A model generated the notes under the pieces. It was not told the origin of the DNA, made no database searches, and worked only from the letters and a program-made list of their open reading frames with translations. Shown one piece after another: positions 33,818 through 44,839 of a stretch of 64,000 nucleotides of DNA. Location of the stretch: the NCBI GenBank assembly GCA_014529385.2, contig CM043965.1:59483433-59547432 (forward strand). The letters are read 5' to 3'. The position numbers were made by a program, and so were the translations under genes. The DNA is from Adiantum capillus-veneris. Its lineage: Eukaryota; Streptophyta; Polypodiopsida; Polypodiales; Pteridaceae. Position 1 is the first letter of the stretch; each line of letters begins with the position of its first letter.

Positions 33818-36800
33818 ATGGCGGAGGAAGGGAAGCTCAAGATTGAGAAGTTCAACGGCAAAAACTACCAACATTGGAAGATGCAGATTGAAAACTATCT
33901 CTACCAGAAGGACCTCTATTTGCCACTAGGCGGTCTTGCAAAGAAGCCCGCAACAATGGCAGATGAAGCATGGATTGTCCTTGATCGAAAGGCACTGGGA
34001 ACAATCCGGTTAAGCTTGGCATCAATGGTGGCCTTCAATGTTTCGGAGATGAAGACCACGGAGGACTTGATGAAGTCACTTGACGACTTCTACGAGAAAC
34101 CATCGACATCCAATAAGGTATTTCTTATGAAGCGCTTGTTCAATCTAAAGATGGCAGAGAATGGTTCAGTTGCAGAACACCTAAATGACTTTAACACAAA
34201 CATAAGTCAACTTCGATCAGTGAAAATCAATTTTGATGACGAAGTGTGAGCTCTCCTTATACTATCATCTCTACCGGATAGTTGGGACAGCCTTGTGATG
34301 GCTGTAAGTAATTCTATCTCTAGCACAAATACTCTTAAGTTTGATGATGTTGTGGGTGTTCTCCTAAGCGAGGAAATGCGAAGGAGAAGCACAGGAGAAT
34401 CATCAAGTGCTGCACTATCAGTGGAAACAAGAGGAAGGCTTAAGGAGAGGTTCAAAAACCAAAAGGGTCGTGATCGCTCAAGGCGGAGCAAGTCACGCAC
34501 AAAGTCAGTTCTTGAATGTTGGAACTGCGGCAAGAAGGGCCACGTCAAGAAGGATTGCTCATCCAAGAAGAAGAAGGAGACAGAGTCTCAAGACAACAAG
34601 CCAACATCGGAGGCCAATGTGGCAGGTAAAGTAGAGCAAGATGCTCTAATTCTCTCATTAGACAATGTGTCTAATTCCTGGATAGTAGATTCCGGGCCTT
34701 CATTCCATGCGACACCACACAAGCAACATTTCCAAGACTACACCAAAGGTAATTTTGGGTATGTATACTTGGGAGATGATGAAGCTTGTGAGATTTTCGG
34801 CAAAGGTACAGTTTCTGTCAAAACTGCTAACGGAAATGAATGGAAGCTTAAAGATGTTAGGCATGTTCCTTCTCTTCGCAAAAATTTGATCTCTACAGGA
34901 CAATTGGACGATGAAGGTCACAACATTGCATTCGGAAACAAACGGTGGAAGATCTCAAAGGGATCTTTGGTGGTTGACAAGGGTGAAAAAGTCGATACAC
35001 TTTACTTGTGTACTGTTAGAACGCAACTTTCAGCTTGTGTAGCAACTACAGAAGTTGACACTGCGGTGTGGCACTACCGACTTGGGCATATGAGTGCCAA
35101 AGGAATGCAAATCCTTCAAACAAAGAAGCTTCTACCAGGTTTGAAAGAAGTGGACTTAGAGTTTTGTGAAGATTGTGTTTATGGTAAACAAAAGAGGGTA
35201 AAATTTCAAAAATCAGGAAATGAAAGAAAAAATAAAAAACTTGAGTTGGTTCATTCTGATGTTTGGGGTCCTGCAAGTACACCATCACTTGGTGGCTCAT
35301 TGTACTATGTAACATTCATAGACGATGCGACTAGAAAAACATGGGTTTATGTCATGAAGAATAAATCCGATGTATTTTCCATATTTCAAAAGTGGAAAGC
35401 CTTTGTGGAGAATGAAACAGGTACCAAGGTTAAATGCCTCAGATCCGACAATGGAGGCGAATATTGCAGCCAAGCTTTTGAAAGCTTTTGTGCTAGCAAT
35501 GGCATTCGGACGCAAAGGACAACCCCAAGGACACCTCAACAAAATGGGATTTCGGAAAGGATGAACAGGACAATCATGGAACGAGCATGAAGCATGCGGC
35601 TACATGCAGGCCTACCGCTTGAGCTTTGGGCGGAAGCTGTAAGTACGTCTGTGTACTTAATCAATCGGTCACCCTCAACGGCATTGGATGGGGGAGTTCT
35701 AGAAGAGGCATGGACAGGTAAACCGGTGAATTATGCATTTCTCAAAGTGTTTGGGTGTGAGGCTTTCATACACATAGATAGAAGCCTAAGATCAAAGTTA
35801 GATGCAAAGTCCAAAAAGTGTTTCTTCATTGGCTATGGAGAAGGAGACTTTGGGTATCGCCTATGGAATCCTGAAGATGGTAAAATCTTAAGGAGTAGGG
35901 ATGTAATTTTTAACGAACAAAATATGTACAAAGATTACTTGGAAAGAAAACAAACAAAAGAAACAGGTGATGAGTACATGGAGCTTGAGGACGGTGAAGA
36001 CTCAAGGACTGCAAACGGTGACAATGTGCAACAACGTCAACCAAATGAGGAGCCTCAACCTATTCCCCGAAGATCTACAAGAGCAAGTAGACCTCCAGAA
36101 AGGTTTGTTCCTTCCTTCAACCATCTCTTGATCTCAGATTCTGGAGAGCCGGAATCATATGAAGAAGCTATGCAACATGAATCTAAAGAAGAATGGACGA
36201 AGAGCATGCAAGTGGAGATGGACTCACTACATCGCAACCAAACATGGGAGTTGGTTGAGTTGCCTAAAGGTAAGCGGGCACTTCAAAACAAATGGGTGTA
36301 CAAGCTAAAGGAAGAAGAAGGTGGGAAGAAAAGGTACAAGTCTAGGCTTGTGGTAAAAGGTTTTTCTCAAAAGAAAGGTATTGACTTCAATGAAATATTT
36401 TCTCCTGTTGTAAAAATGAACTCAATTAGGCTTGTCTTAAGCCTTGTGGCTGCTCATGATCTAAATCTCGAGCAAATGGATGTAAATACGGCATTCTCTC
36501 ACGGTGACTTAGAGGAGGAAATCTACATGCTTCAACCAAAGGGGTATGAAGTAAAAGGTAAGGAGAAAATGGTTTGCAGAATAAAGAAGAGCTTGTATGG
36601 TTTAAAGCAAGCATCAAGACAATGGTACTTGAAGTTTGATCGATGGATGTTGGATCATGGATTCACAAGATGCAACTCGGATCACTGCGTCTTTACGGAG
36701 AATTTGGGAGAAGGGAAATTCATCATCCTAATGTTGTATGTTGATGACATGTTGATTGCAAGTGCTAACATGCAGGACATCAAAGACCTAAAAGAGGAGC

Positions 36801-37699
36801 TGTCCAAATCTTTTTCAATGAAAGATTTAGGTGCTGCAAAGAGGATACTTGGTATGAAAATATCAAGGGACAGGACGAAGAAGACAATAAAGCTATCTCA
36901 AGAAGATTACATCAAGAAGGTACTAGAAAGGTTTGCAATGAAAAATGCAAAACTAGTTTCTACACCTTTGGCTGGTCATTTTAAACTAACGAAGGATATG
37001 TGTCCAAAGACACAAGAGGAGATAGCCTATATGTCTAAAGTTCCATATGCTGCAGCGATAGGTTCTCTAATGTATGCTATGGTCTGGACAAGGCCAGACA
37101 CTGCACATGCAGTGGGAGTTGTGAGTAGGTTCATGGACAACCCAGGTAAAGAGCATTGGCAAGCTGTGCAGTGGATACTTAGGTATCTAAAAGGGACAAC
37201 AACAAATGCTTTGTATTTTGGAAGAACTGATATTTTTCTAGAAGGGTATGCTGATGCAGATATGGCAGGTGACAAAGATACTCGAAGGAGCACTACTGGC
37301 TATGTGTTCACGGTTGGAGGCACAGCAGTAAGCTAGGCTTCAAAGCTGCAGAAAGTGGTTTCACTTTCTACCACAGAAGCAGAGTATGTAGCAATGACGG
37401 AGGCAAGCAAAGAAATTCTGTGGCTTCACAGATTCTTAGAAGAGCTTGGATTCAAACAAGACAATTATGTCTTGTACAGTGATAGCCAAAGCGCTATCCA
37501 TCTTGCGAAGAACTCAGCCTTTCATTCAAGGACAAAGCACATTGAGGTGAGATATCACTTCATACGCACTCTTTTGGAAGAGGGACAACTAAAGCTAGGA
37601 AAGGTGCATACAAGTGAAAATCCTGCAGACATGTTTACAAAGGTGGTCAACAAGGAGAAGTTGAGCTTTTGCTCATCTTCAATCGGCATTCAAGGATAA
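33818..37699 (+). pseudogene. Copia gag-pol polyprotein, single frame with three stop codons
   Basis: One frame of 1,294 codons starts MAEEGKLKIEKFNGKNYQHW. Domains: gag (residues 1-250) with CCHC knuckle CWNCGKKGHVKKDC near 234; protease with DSG at 291; GAG-pre-integrase (HYRLGHM); integrase with catalytic D481, D544 and E580 (35 residues between the last two); RT with YVDD at 974; RNase H (STTEAEYVA, SDSQSAIHLA). Stops at codons 144 (TGA, 34,247), 591 (TGA, 35,588) and 1,173 (TAG, 37,334) all lie in the same frame and no frameshift is seen. The first two sit where Arg is expected (CGA to TGA, a CpG transition). The third sits where Trp is expected and fits C-to-T on the opposite strand in a CHG context. 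The frame is otherwise well preserved, consistent with a recent insertion. Confidence 0.97.
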
Positions 37700-37748
37700 G
37701 AAGCCAGAATGGAAAGCAGTCACAGGTTTGGTTTGGAGATCAGTCTCC

Positions 37749-37759
37749 AAGTGGGAGAT
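37749..37759 (+). promoter_or_regulatory. Polypurine tract
   Basis: AAGTGGGAGAT directly precedes the TG of the 3' LTR and would prime plus-strand DNA synthesis. Confidence 0.9.
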
Positions 37760-38500
37760 TGTTAAGTATGGAGCCTGATTTACCCTTGTAATTTTCTGTG
37801 GTAAAAGCGCACGTTTGTAAGGCCCCCATTATGAGGAGAAGCCATCGTGCGTGAAGGAAAATCACTCACCGGAAACCAAAATTTTCACGGACAAGAATCA
37901 GGGGCAACTTTAAAGGCCGGAATATTATGGCCGGACGGCGGCCGAAAAGTGGTCGGAAAACAATCGGTTGGTTGGCCGGTGGCCGGTAGTCAATGGCCGA
38001 TGGCCGGTGGTCGGAAGTCAATGGCCGGTGGTCGGTGGTCGGAAGTCAATGGCCGGTGGCGGATGGCCGAATTCAAAAGCGGACTTGTCTTCTCAAGGGC
38101 GGCCACACATGGGTGGATTGGAGGGTCCGATTTGGACTTATTCGCACAAGGGCGGCTACACATGGCTGTCTCTCATAAGAGAGGGCAGCCCTTTTGGCCT
38201 ATAAAAGGAGGCCATTTCTACACACATTTCATAGTGTGTGAAGTTGATGCAACAAGGTGAGTGTGAGGTGGTGAGAGTGAAGCAAGGCGGGAGCTCCATT
38301 AAGGGTATAATCCCTTTGTAAACTACTTCTTGTTTTGAAGTACTAAAGCCATGGAGTGGCTGCTTTCCCATGGACGTAGCCCACATTGGGTGAACCACGT
38401 ATATCGTGTGTACTCTCTCTCTCTCTCTACTCTATAATCTCATGTATATAAATCTGTAATCTACTCAATTATCTATTTAGCTACGTCTTATTTCCTAACA
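37760..38500 (+). mobile_element. Copia 3' LTR, 741 bp
   Basis: It matches the 5' LTR except for about a dozen substitutions, absence of about 52 bp after TTTAAAGGCC, one additional minisatellite repeat (GTCGGTGGTCGGAAGTCAA type) and a shorter CT-rich stretch near the 3' end. Confidence 0.97.
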
Positions 38501-38505
38501 TGTTT
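38501..38505. repeat. Target-site duplication, right (TGTTT)
   Basis: Perfect copy of the five bases at 32,962-32,966. Confidence 0.9.
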
Positions 38506-38639
38506 CATTTATTTCATAAATATCGAAATGCTCGTTGAAGGGGTTTCTAGCCAATCAATCAAGGTCCATATTGAATATGGAAATATCCAAGAAACAAGAG
38601 ATGACTCATGAATAGATGGAATTGTGGACACTGCAATGG

Positions 38640-39317
38640 TTGCTCTTTTTTTTTAACAAGGTTGATAGGTTTGAGGCTATTGGCAAGGCTCATACAAAAA
38701 GAGTCTTTTTCTTAGGCTCTTGTGTCAAGGATCATGAATTTATTCATAGAAGCTTCATTGATGGGCTTATCTCACAAGGTTTTGTCCTGCTAAGCAGAGC
38801 TATGTTTTAGAATTTTTTTGCGATGGAGTTGTGTTGGAGCAAAGCTTGTTGAAGAAGAGAAGGGTTATTTCTCTATATAAAGATGCTTTTGAAGCAGTGG
38901 AGTTAGAATCTCAATGCTCTACTCTTTTGGAGAGAGATATGTCCTTGCAGGATTGGTGTTGTGCAAGTCAAGCATCACTTGTGAGACAACCATTGAAGCT
39001 GGATGATACAAAAAAAGAAGATCTTAAAAATCTTGACATCTATGAGCAACAAAGCAGTGGAGAGGATGTTGCTGGAAATGAAGAAAATGACAATGTAGAC
39101 AACACGGATGATAGAGAAGTTCAAGAAGCTACAAATTTTGAGCATCAAGAAGGGGGCGGACAAAGTTGGAGAAGTTAGTGCAGCTTTGGATGTTGAGTGT
39201 GAAAAATACAATGTTGAAGATAATGAGGATCATCGTGCATGCAATGAGGATGCACAAGAGGATGATAGAGCCCCTCGGGACATTGTAGCTGATGAAAAAG
39301 GTGTGAATGCTTCTTAG
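38640..39317 (+). pseudogene. Unrecognised acidic protein tract 2, frameshifted
   Basis: The coding signal runs in one frame from about 38,640 (IGKAHTKRVFFLGSCVKDHE), shifts near 38,790 to a frame that is open to 39,178 (KKRRVISLYKDAFEAVELES, NEENDNVDNTDDREVQEA), and shifts again near a GGGGGCGG run at about 39,151 to continue as ALDVECEKYNVEDNEDHRAC and VADEKGVNAS before a stop at 39,317. Both halves of the last shift share the same acidic, Asp/Glu/Asn-rich character, which supports one original frame. I recognise no domain. The homopolymer shift could also be a sequence error. It may be part of the same gene as the tracts on either side. Confidence 0.45.
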
Positions 39318-39539
39318 AGTATTTTTGATACTAGGTTTATGATGCATGCCATTATCATGTACCAACAAACTCTCAAACTGTAAAAGGGTAGGAAAGTGTA
39401 TTGAATTGATCAATTGTGAAACTTTAGGTCCTTTAAACACTATTTTCTTAATAGTATGTTGTGTCTTTCTCCAAAAGCATGTCATTTTTCTTAGATATAA
39501 TTGTTGTTGATTGAGTGGTATCTATGCACATCTATCATT

Positions 39540-40300
39540 AAAAATGCATGGGGGAACAAACTTGAGTTTGAGCCATCACAAAGCACGTGTTTTCTATTTA
39601 AAGTGCCATTCACATATCATATCTAACATACGGATGTGTATTAAGAGTAAGCAATTTTGGTTTTGGTGAGAGAATAGCAGCATTACCAAACACTAATGAG
39701 GCTCAAACTTAAGTTTAAACCTAACTAGAAGAGCTAATGAAGCACTAGTGTCTGAACTTCAACTAGAAAAGTCCTTGTTGTAGACTCCTAGCTGAGTTGT
39801 TCTAAGTGAGGCCTAAAATTCCATATATCCTAGTGTAGCACTTGCATATGTTACGTGAAACACATAATGTCTTTGTACCTAACAAGGCATTGAAATTTAT
39901 TTTGTAGGCACGAACTTAAGTTTGAGCCGTGCCTCCACATGTTAGTGTAGCACTACCATGTGAGGCTAGGCTAATGAGCACTACTATGTTAGGCCAATCT
40001 CATGAGATGCTACAAATAACAAAATACTTATAGATTATGAAGAAAATTGGATCATACCTTGAAAAATTCATGGATAAGGGGTTTTATAAATAGGTCTTGA
40101 GTGCACATAATATAAAAACAATTCAATTGTGAATGATAAAGACTAAAACGGGCTTAGGGCTTACATTTTAAGCTTAAAACATAAGCCTAAACTTTGAGAC
40201 TTGAGTTATAGGGTTGAAACAAAAGCCTAAACTTTGATACTTAAGCCTTAGGCTTGAGCTTTAAGTTTGATCCTCACTTTCAAATGTGCTTTAGCTATCA
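39540..40300. repeat. Scattered fragments of the 104-bp satellite family
   Basis: Includes GAGGCTCAAACTTAAGTTTA near 39,700, GAACTTAAGTTTGAGCC near 39,910, TTAGTGTAGCACTACCATG and GAGGCTAGGCTAATGAG. These match the array at 27.4-30.1 kb but are diverged and interrupted. Confidence 0.7.
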
Positions 40301-40559
40301 TGCTAGGTGAGTATTTTTGTGTTGATGTGTTCAATGGAGCCTTTCTAGCATAAAACTTCTGGGTTAGATGGAAATGAAATGGATTCTATGGTTATTGAAA
40401 ATCCACTAGACTATTTCCTAAATAGGTAACAATGGAATTTTTCATCTTTTAGATGAAGACAACAAAATAGAAGACAAAGATAACATGACTCAAGCAGAAC
40501 AAGTGCTACCCTCCTTTATTGGTGGAGAGATCCAATTTCATAAAAGTGATGATATACTC

Positions 40560-40900
40560 AAGATATTGTAGAGCACAAAAGTGATCTTGTAGAACAAACC
40601 TCTCAAAACCTTCAAATGACATGACTAAAGGGAGTAAGAACATGCTACCCACTGCTAGAGAGACCCAAAATTCAAGAGAAAATGGTGGTGGTAGAGCATC
40701 AAAGTGATTTTGTTGTGCAAAATTCTCCAAAACCTTCACAAAACACTAACAACATGCGAAGAAGGGTAGTAAGAAGAAGGATGAAGCCAATGAAGATCTC
40801 CAATGAAGGTACAAGACAAAGTTCACAAAGGGACCTAAAAAGCTACACAAAATACAAACAAAGTCCAAGGCATTCAAGGAAGGGAGCAAGGGATTGAAGG
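40560..40900 (+). pseudogene. Possible coding tract with a 123-bp internal duplication
   Basis: VEHKSDLVEQTSQNLQ at about 40,569 is repeated as VEHQSDFVVQNSPKPSQ at about 40,692. The second copy continues into a basic stretch (NNMRRRVVRRRMKPMK). Conservation of reading frame between the duplicates suggests coding origin. It may be an upstream exon of the phosphatase-like gene; no domain is recognised. Confidence 0.35.
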
Positions 40901-41343
40901 TGGTGAGAAAAACAAAGGTACATATTTTTCCAATGTGATTAGTATTGACACGGCCCTTTTTGGAATCTAATACAAAATTTGATTGTGTTGTCTTTGCATG
41001 TGAAGTTTACATTCAAAATCAAGGATTAAGTGTGCCACAAGTAGACATCCACATTGAGGAGCTACATTCAAATGCACAAAAACGTAGGCCACTTGGAAGC
41101 TTATATTATTTAAAGAGAAATGGAAATAAACTAGTCTTTTAATCTTCCCACAACAATAGAGGAATGTAATCACTTTTAGGAGAAATCATTATAGATGAGT
41201 ATGGGAGTATGAGACATAAATAAATGTGTGCAATTTTCAATTGTGTGCTACAAATATATGTTCCCTTGCTCTAAGATTTATAAATGCAAAACCTTAAATT
41301 GCTATCAATATTTAGTATTGTATGCAAAAAATATTGCTCATGC

Positions 41344-42236
41344 AATCAGCATGAAGAAACATGCACTCATTCTTGATCTTGATGGAGCTTTAATTAGCAA
41401 AGAAGACAAGAGGCATACATGTATGGATTGTGTCAAAATTGACCTTGGTTTGACCTTGGTCAGACCACAATTGTTGTTCACCCTAGCTGTTTTGAATTTT
41501 TGGATGAGATATGTCAGTACTTGCATGTTCGTATTTGTAACACCATGATACAAAATAATGTTTGCACTTATGTGAACACTCTTGAAAAGCAAGCACATAA
41601 AAAATATCATTTCTTTATGGTATGGGGACAAGAAGATTGCTACATCCATAATCTTTGAAAAGTGTATAGACCGGATAAGCCTAATGTTGAGGCTATGTTT
41701 AAGCCTTTGTTGAGGGTTTGGCATCAGTGCAAGAATTTAGGCAATACATATTGCTCATTGATGATAGCCCTTTCAAGGGATGCATTAACCCAAAAGATAA
41801 CTGCTTTTATCCTAAAAGTCTTCATGGGAGGCCAGACTATTTTCTTTGCAATGAGCTTCTACCATACCTTTTAAATCTAAATAATATAGAGGACATTCGA
41901 TCTATTATTTCACTCAATCGACTAGGAAAAAATTCAATCACAAAGGTTCATGACCTATTTACAAAGTTTCAAGACATAATGGAAGAATGGGGCATGCTCA
42001 ATGCCCAAGTTCTAAGGGAAGAACTTGACAACAATTCAGTCAAGGTGGAAAATTCATCTTGTGCATCTTCACAGCTACCATTGTACAATAACAAGTTAAA
42101 TTATGCTCAAGAAAGTAGGGGAAATAAAGTAGTAAACTCCTTAAGCAAGGATCCAGCTATGTTGGCATCCAAGTTTGGTGTGACACTACAATCTTCAAAC
42201 CAGCTGAACTTGTTAAAATTGTTTCAAAAAATTTGA
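41344..42236 (+). pseudogene. FCP1/NIF-type HAD phosphatase-like pseudogene
   Basis: FCP1/SCP-type proteins are HAD-family phosphatases that often act on the RNA polymerase II tail. Here the first HAD motif reads HALILDLDGALI (expected DLDGTL), followed by VHPSCFEFLDEICQYLHVRI, TYVNTLEKQAHKKYHFF, VWGQEDCY, RPDKPNVEAMFKPLLRVW and the last HAD motif YILLIDDSPFKGCINPKDNC, then a C-terminal tail rich in Ser, Asn and Gln. The pieces are in three frames: an 11-bp tandem duplication (TTGACCTTGGT at 41,439 and 41,450) causes the first shift, a TGA lies at 41,656, and another shift lies near 41,730. The order and spacing of motifs strongly support the family, and the breaks show that this copy is dead. 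The Thr-to-Ala change in motif I may predate inactivation. Confidence 0.7.
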
Positions 42237-42239
42237 AAT

Positions 42240-43555
42240 TTGAATGATCAACAATGCTATTGCTTATGCTACTAGCTTGGGGTATGATCATAGTCTTTTC
42301 ATTAGTGGAGTTGCATCAAAAGCATACACATCAAAGCTACAAAACGCCTACTTAAGCTTATGGGTAGGACTCACTTTAGATTTATCGAACATTATAAAAA
42401 CTATTATCAATTTTTGATCTAATCTTGCATATTTGTTATTGCATGTGGAACAAACAATCAGTAAGGGCTTGGCGTGCCCGTTGACTCAATCACATGGAAT
42501 GTTCACATACATCAAGAGTGGTGAAAATGTGTTATGAAATTTTTTGCCAAAACAATGTGTTGGGTTCTAGTATTTCATCCAAAAAAACGTGTTGAGTTCA
42601 ATTGTTTGAACATGAAGCAAATATCTACACTTTTATATTTCATCAATTAGATGTTATTCAACCTTTCAAAAGAAGTCTCTCTTTTATCTTTGTGGTTGGA
42701 ACTCTTTGTACACGATTTCTTCTGTATTGAAGAAAAATATTTTCTCTTGTATTGAAAATTATTATTCTTAAGGTTGAGGTCTATATATATCACTCATATA
42801 TCATGGATGAAATAAATGTTGTTGGTACATAGTGTGTTAATTGAAAATATTTTCTCTTCCATTGACCGTCATGCATTTTTTTTTAACAACTATACCACAA
42901 GAACTTGGATGAGCATGGAGAATTTTTCATTGTTCGGATGAAAATAATACCTTAATTTTTTATGAAGCCCTTTACACTATAATGTGGAATATGCCTGAAA
43001 CCTACTTGATTTTTCCAAAAATGTGGAATCAATCAATAGAAGAGCTTGAAAGTTTTTTGGAGAGAATAATCACTGCATGGTTACTTGATTGGATCTATGC
43101 AAGGGACAAATAAGAGTATACTTGAAATGCATTGGTAAATGAAGCAGCTTTTGATAGAGAAACCTTGTATGTATTGGAGCAATACATGAGAAAACGCAAT
43201 GTTTAAGGATATATTTATAGTCATTGAGCCTCTTGACATAGTATCATTTCCAAGGATGAGTTGTAAAATACTGAAGAATGTTGTATAATGAAAATTGAGT
43301 TTAGTACCATGCTTACTTCATGCTTTTGATGTCACTGTAGTTGATCCATATAACTATGTATTTAAATACACATGTCCCTATAGATATGTGTTAAGGGATA
43401 TATGGGGCATAGAGTGTAACCACCAATAGATGATAGCTCAATACTAGTTTTTTCAATAGTGTTATAAGAAATGGACTTGAATAATTCCTAAAATAAGTCT
43501 TATACGTTATACAAGGAAATTTTCTTCATTTCTAATAGAAATTATGTGTCACACA
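42240..43555. other. AT-rich, unassigned
   Basis: No clear gene. A short coding-like stretch near 42,985-43,130 (KMWNQSIEELESFLERIITA) is unassigned. Otherwise only AT-rich sequence. Confidence 0.4.
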
Positions 43556-43559
43556 TCCT

Positions 43560-44535
43560 TTTTGTTTTTAACTCATTGAAGAGTTGCATAAACCACTTTA
43601 TGTTGACCATAGAGAATTTGCTACTACATTTTAGAACTTATGTTGTGATTTTTATTGGCCTACTATAAAAAGTGATATTAAATAGCATGTTTTATTTTGT
43701 TTAATCTGGCAAAAGAGTAAATCAACAACAGGTAAGAAATTGGGCCTTTTGCAGTGTCTCCCCTTTCCTAAAAGCCCTTGGAAACACATTTCTATGGATC
43801 TTGTTGTATTGGTTTTCAACTCATTATTCACGAGAAGGATATGATTTGTGTCATTGATTGTTTTTATAAACAAGCTTACTTCATTCCTTGCAAGAAAATT
43901 CTCACAAGACATCAAGCTACACTGTGCATTCAATCCTCAGTCAAACGGTCAAATGATAGTAACTAGTCGTACCATAATTGATTTACTAAAAGCTTATGTT
44001 TTTTCTCAACTAGAGAAATGGGATGATTACCTCTATATTTTATAGTTTTCTTATAACAACACTAATTACTCTGCTACATGTAAATCTCCATTTGAGATTG
44101 TGTATGATCATTCTTGTCCTACTCTTGCTTCTCATCTTTCTAACCTTGGGCAAAGTGTGGATAGTTTAACTAATATAATTTTCCATGACATTTATGTTCA
44201 TTCTGCTATCAAGCATTCACAGGAACTTTATGTATTGAACATACTAATAAACATCACAAAGCACATAAATTTAAGGAAGATGATTATGTTATGCTTTGAG
44301 TTGAAAAGAGAAGAAATAAATGTATTGAGACGAGTGTTTTTATAAAGTTTCCTTCTCGTTTTTATGGTCCTTTTAAAATTCTAGTTGTTACTAATGATGT
44401 TTCATTTTGTTAGAATTTACATTCACATTTTCAAATTCACAATGCTTTCCACATTAGTTTTTTATGGTCCTTTGAAGGATCCCTACCTCCACATCACATT
44501 CATGAGGATCCACCTTCACTTGTAGATCAAGAATA
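43560..44535 (+). pseudogene. Ty3/Gypsy integrase relic
   Basis: Plus-strand pieces in order: LHKPLYVDHREFATT (end of the zinc-binding region) near 43,590; GLLQCLPFPKSPWKHISMDL near 43,745; NPQSNGQMIVTSRTIIDLLK near 43,930; EKWDDYLYIL and ATCKSPFEIVYDHS near 44,015-44,115; and a GPY/F-like C-terminal module (FYGPFKILVVTNDVSF near 44,360, HFQIHNAFHISFL near 44,435, EDPPSLVDQE near 44,505). The pieces use different frames with several stops. The family is clear; the clade cannot be set. No LTR was recognised downstream. Confidence 0.88.
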
Positions 44536-44792
44536 ATAACTCATTCCTAGCTAACCATGAGACCACCACTCCATGCACTAGCAGGATTTACAATCTCTGT
44601 CTTTTGACTATTGAATGCCACAATAGAGAAGATGCCAAATGGATGCGTGAAATTTTTTTCCAAAACTTTTGAGATCCTCTCCACGCTTTCCATCACTCAT
44701 GGTCTAGTTGATTCACTATTGAGCAATTGAGGACTATTGAAAGGGATGTTACGAGATTGGACACCTCTTGATGAAAGAGATGTTACGAGATC

Positions 44793-44828
44793 CCTTTCAT
44801 CAAGGATGTTGCTATCCTTGATGAAAGG
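44793..44828. repeat. 15-bp-arm inverted repeat
   Basis: CCTTTCATCAAGGAT is followed six bases later by its exact complement ATCCTTGATGAAAGG. The flanks carry direct copies of CTTGATGAAAG and GTTACGAG, so the structure may have arisen by inverted duplication. Confidence 0.85.
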
Positions 44829-44839
44829 AAAGTTACGAG

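Larger units (their letters stand above)
32967..38500 (+). mobile_element. Complete Ty1/Copia retrotransposon, 5,534 bp
   Basis: Two LTRs beginning TGTTAAGTATGGAG and ending CCTAACA, a tRNA-iMet PBS, one gag-pol frame in the order gag, protease, integrase, RT, RNase H, a polypurine tract, and a perfect 5-bp target duplication (TGTTT). The LTRs differ by about a dozen substitutions plus a few indels by eye, mostly transitions, which points to a young insertion. Three in-frame stops make this copy non-autonomous, but LTRs, PBS and polypurine tract are intact, so it could in principle be mobilised by proteins from another copy. Confidence 0.97.

Noticed and set aside
37847-38398. Frames inside the 3' LTR
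   Set aside because: Same LTR sequence as above, not independent genes.
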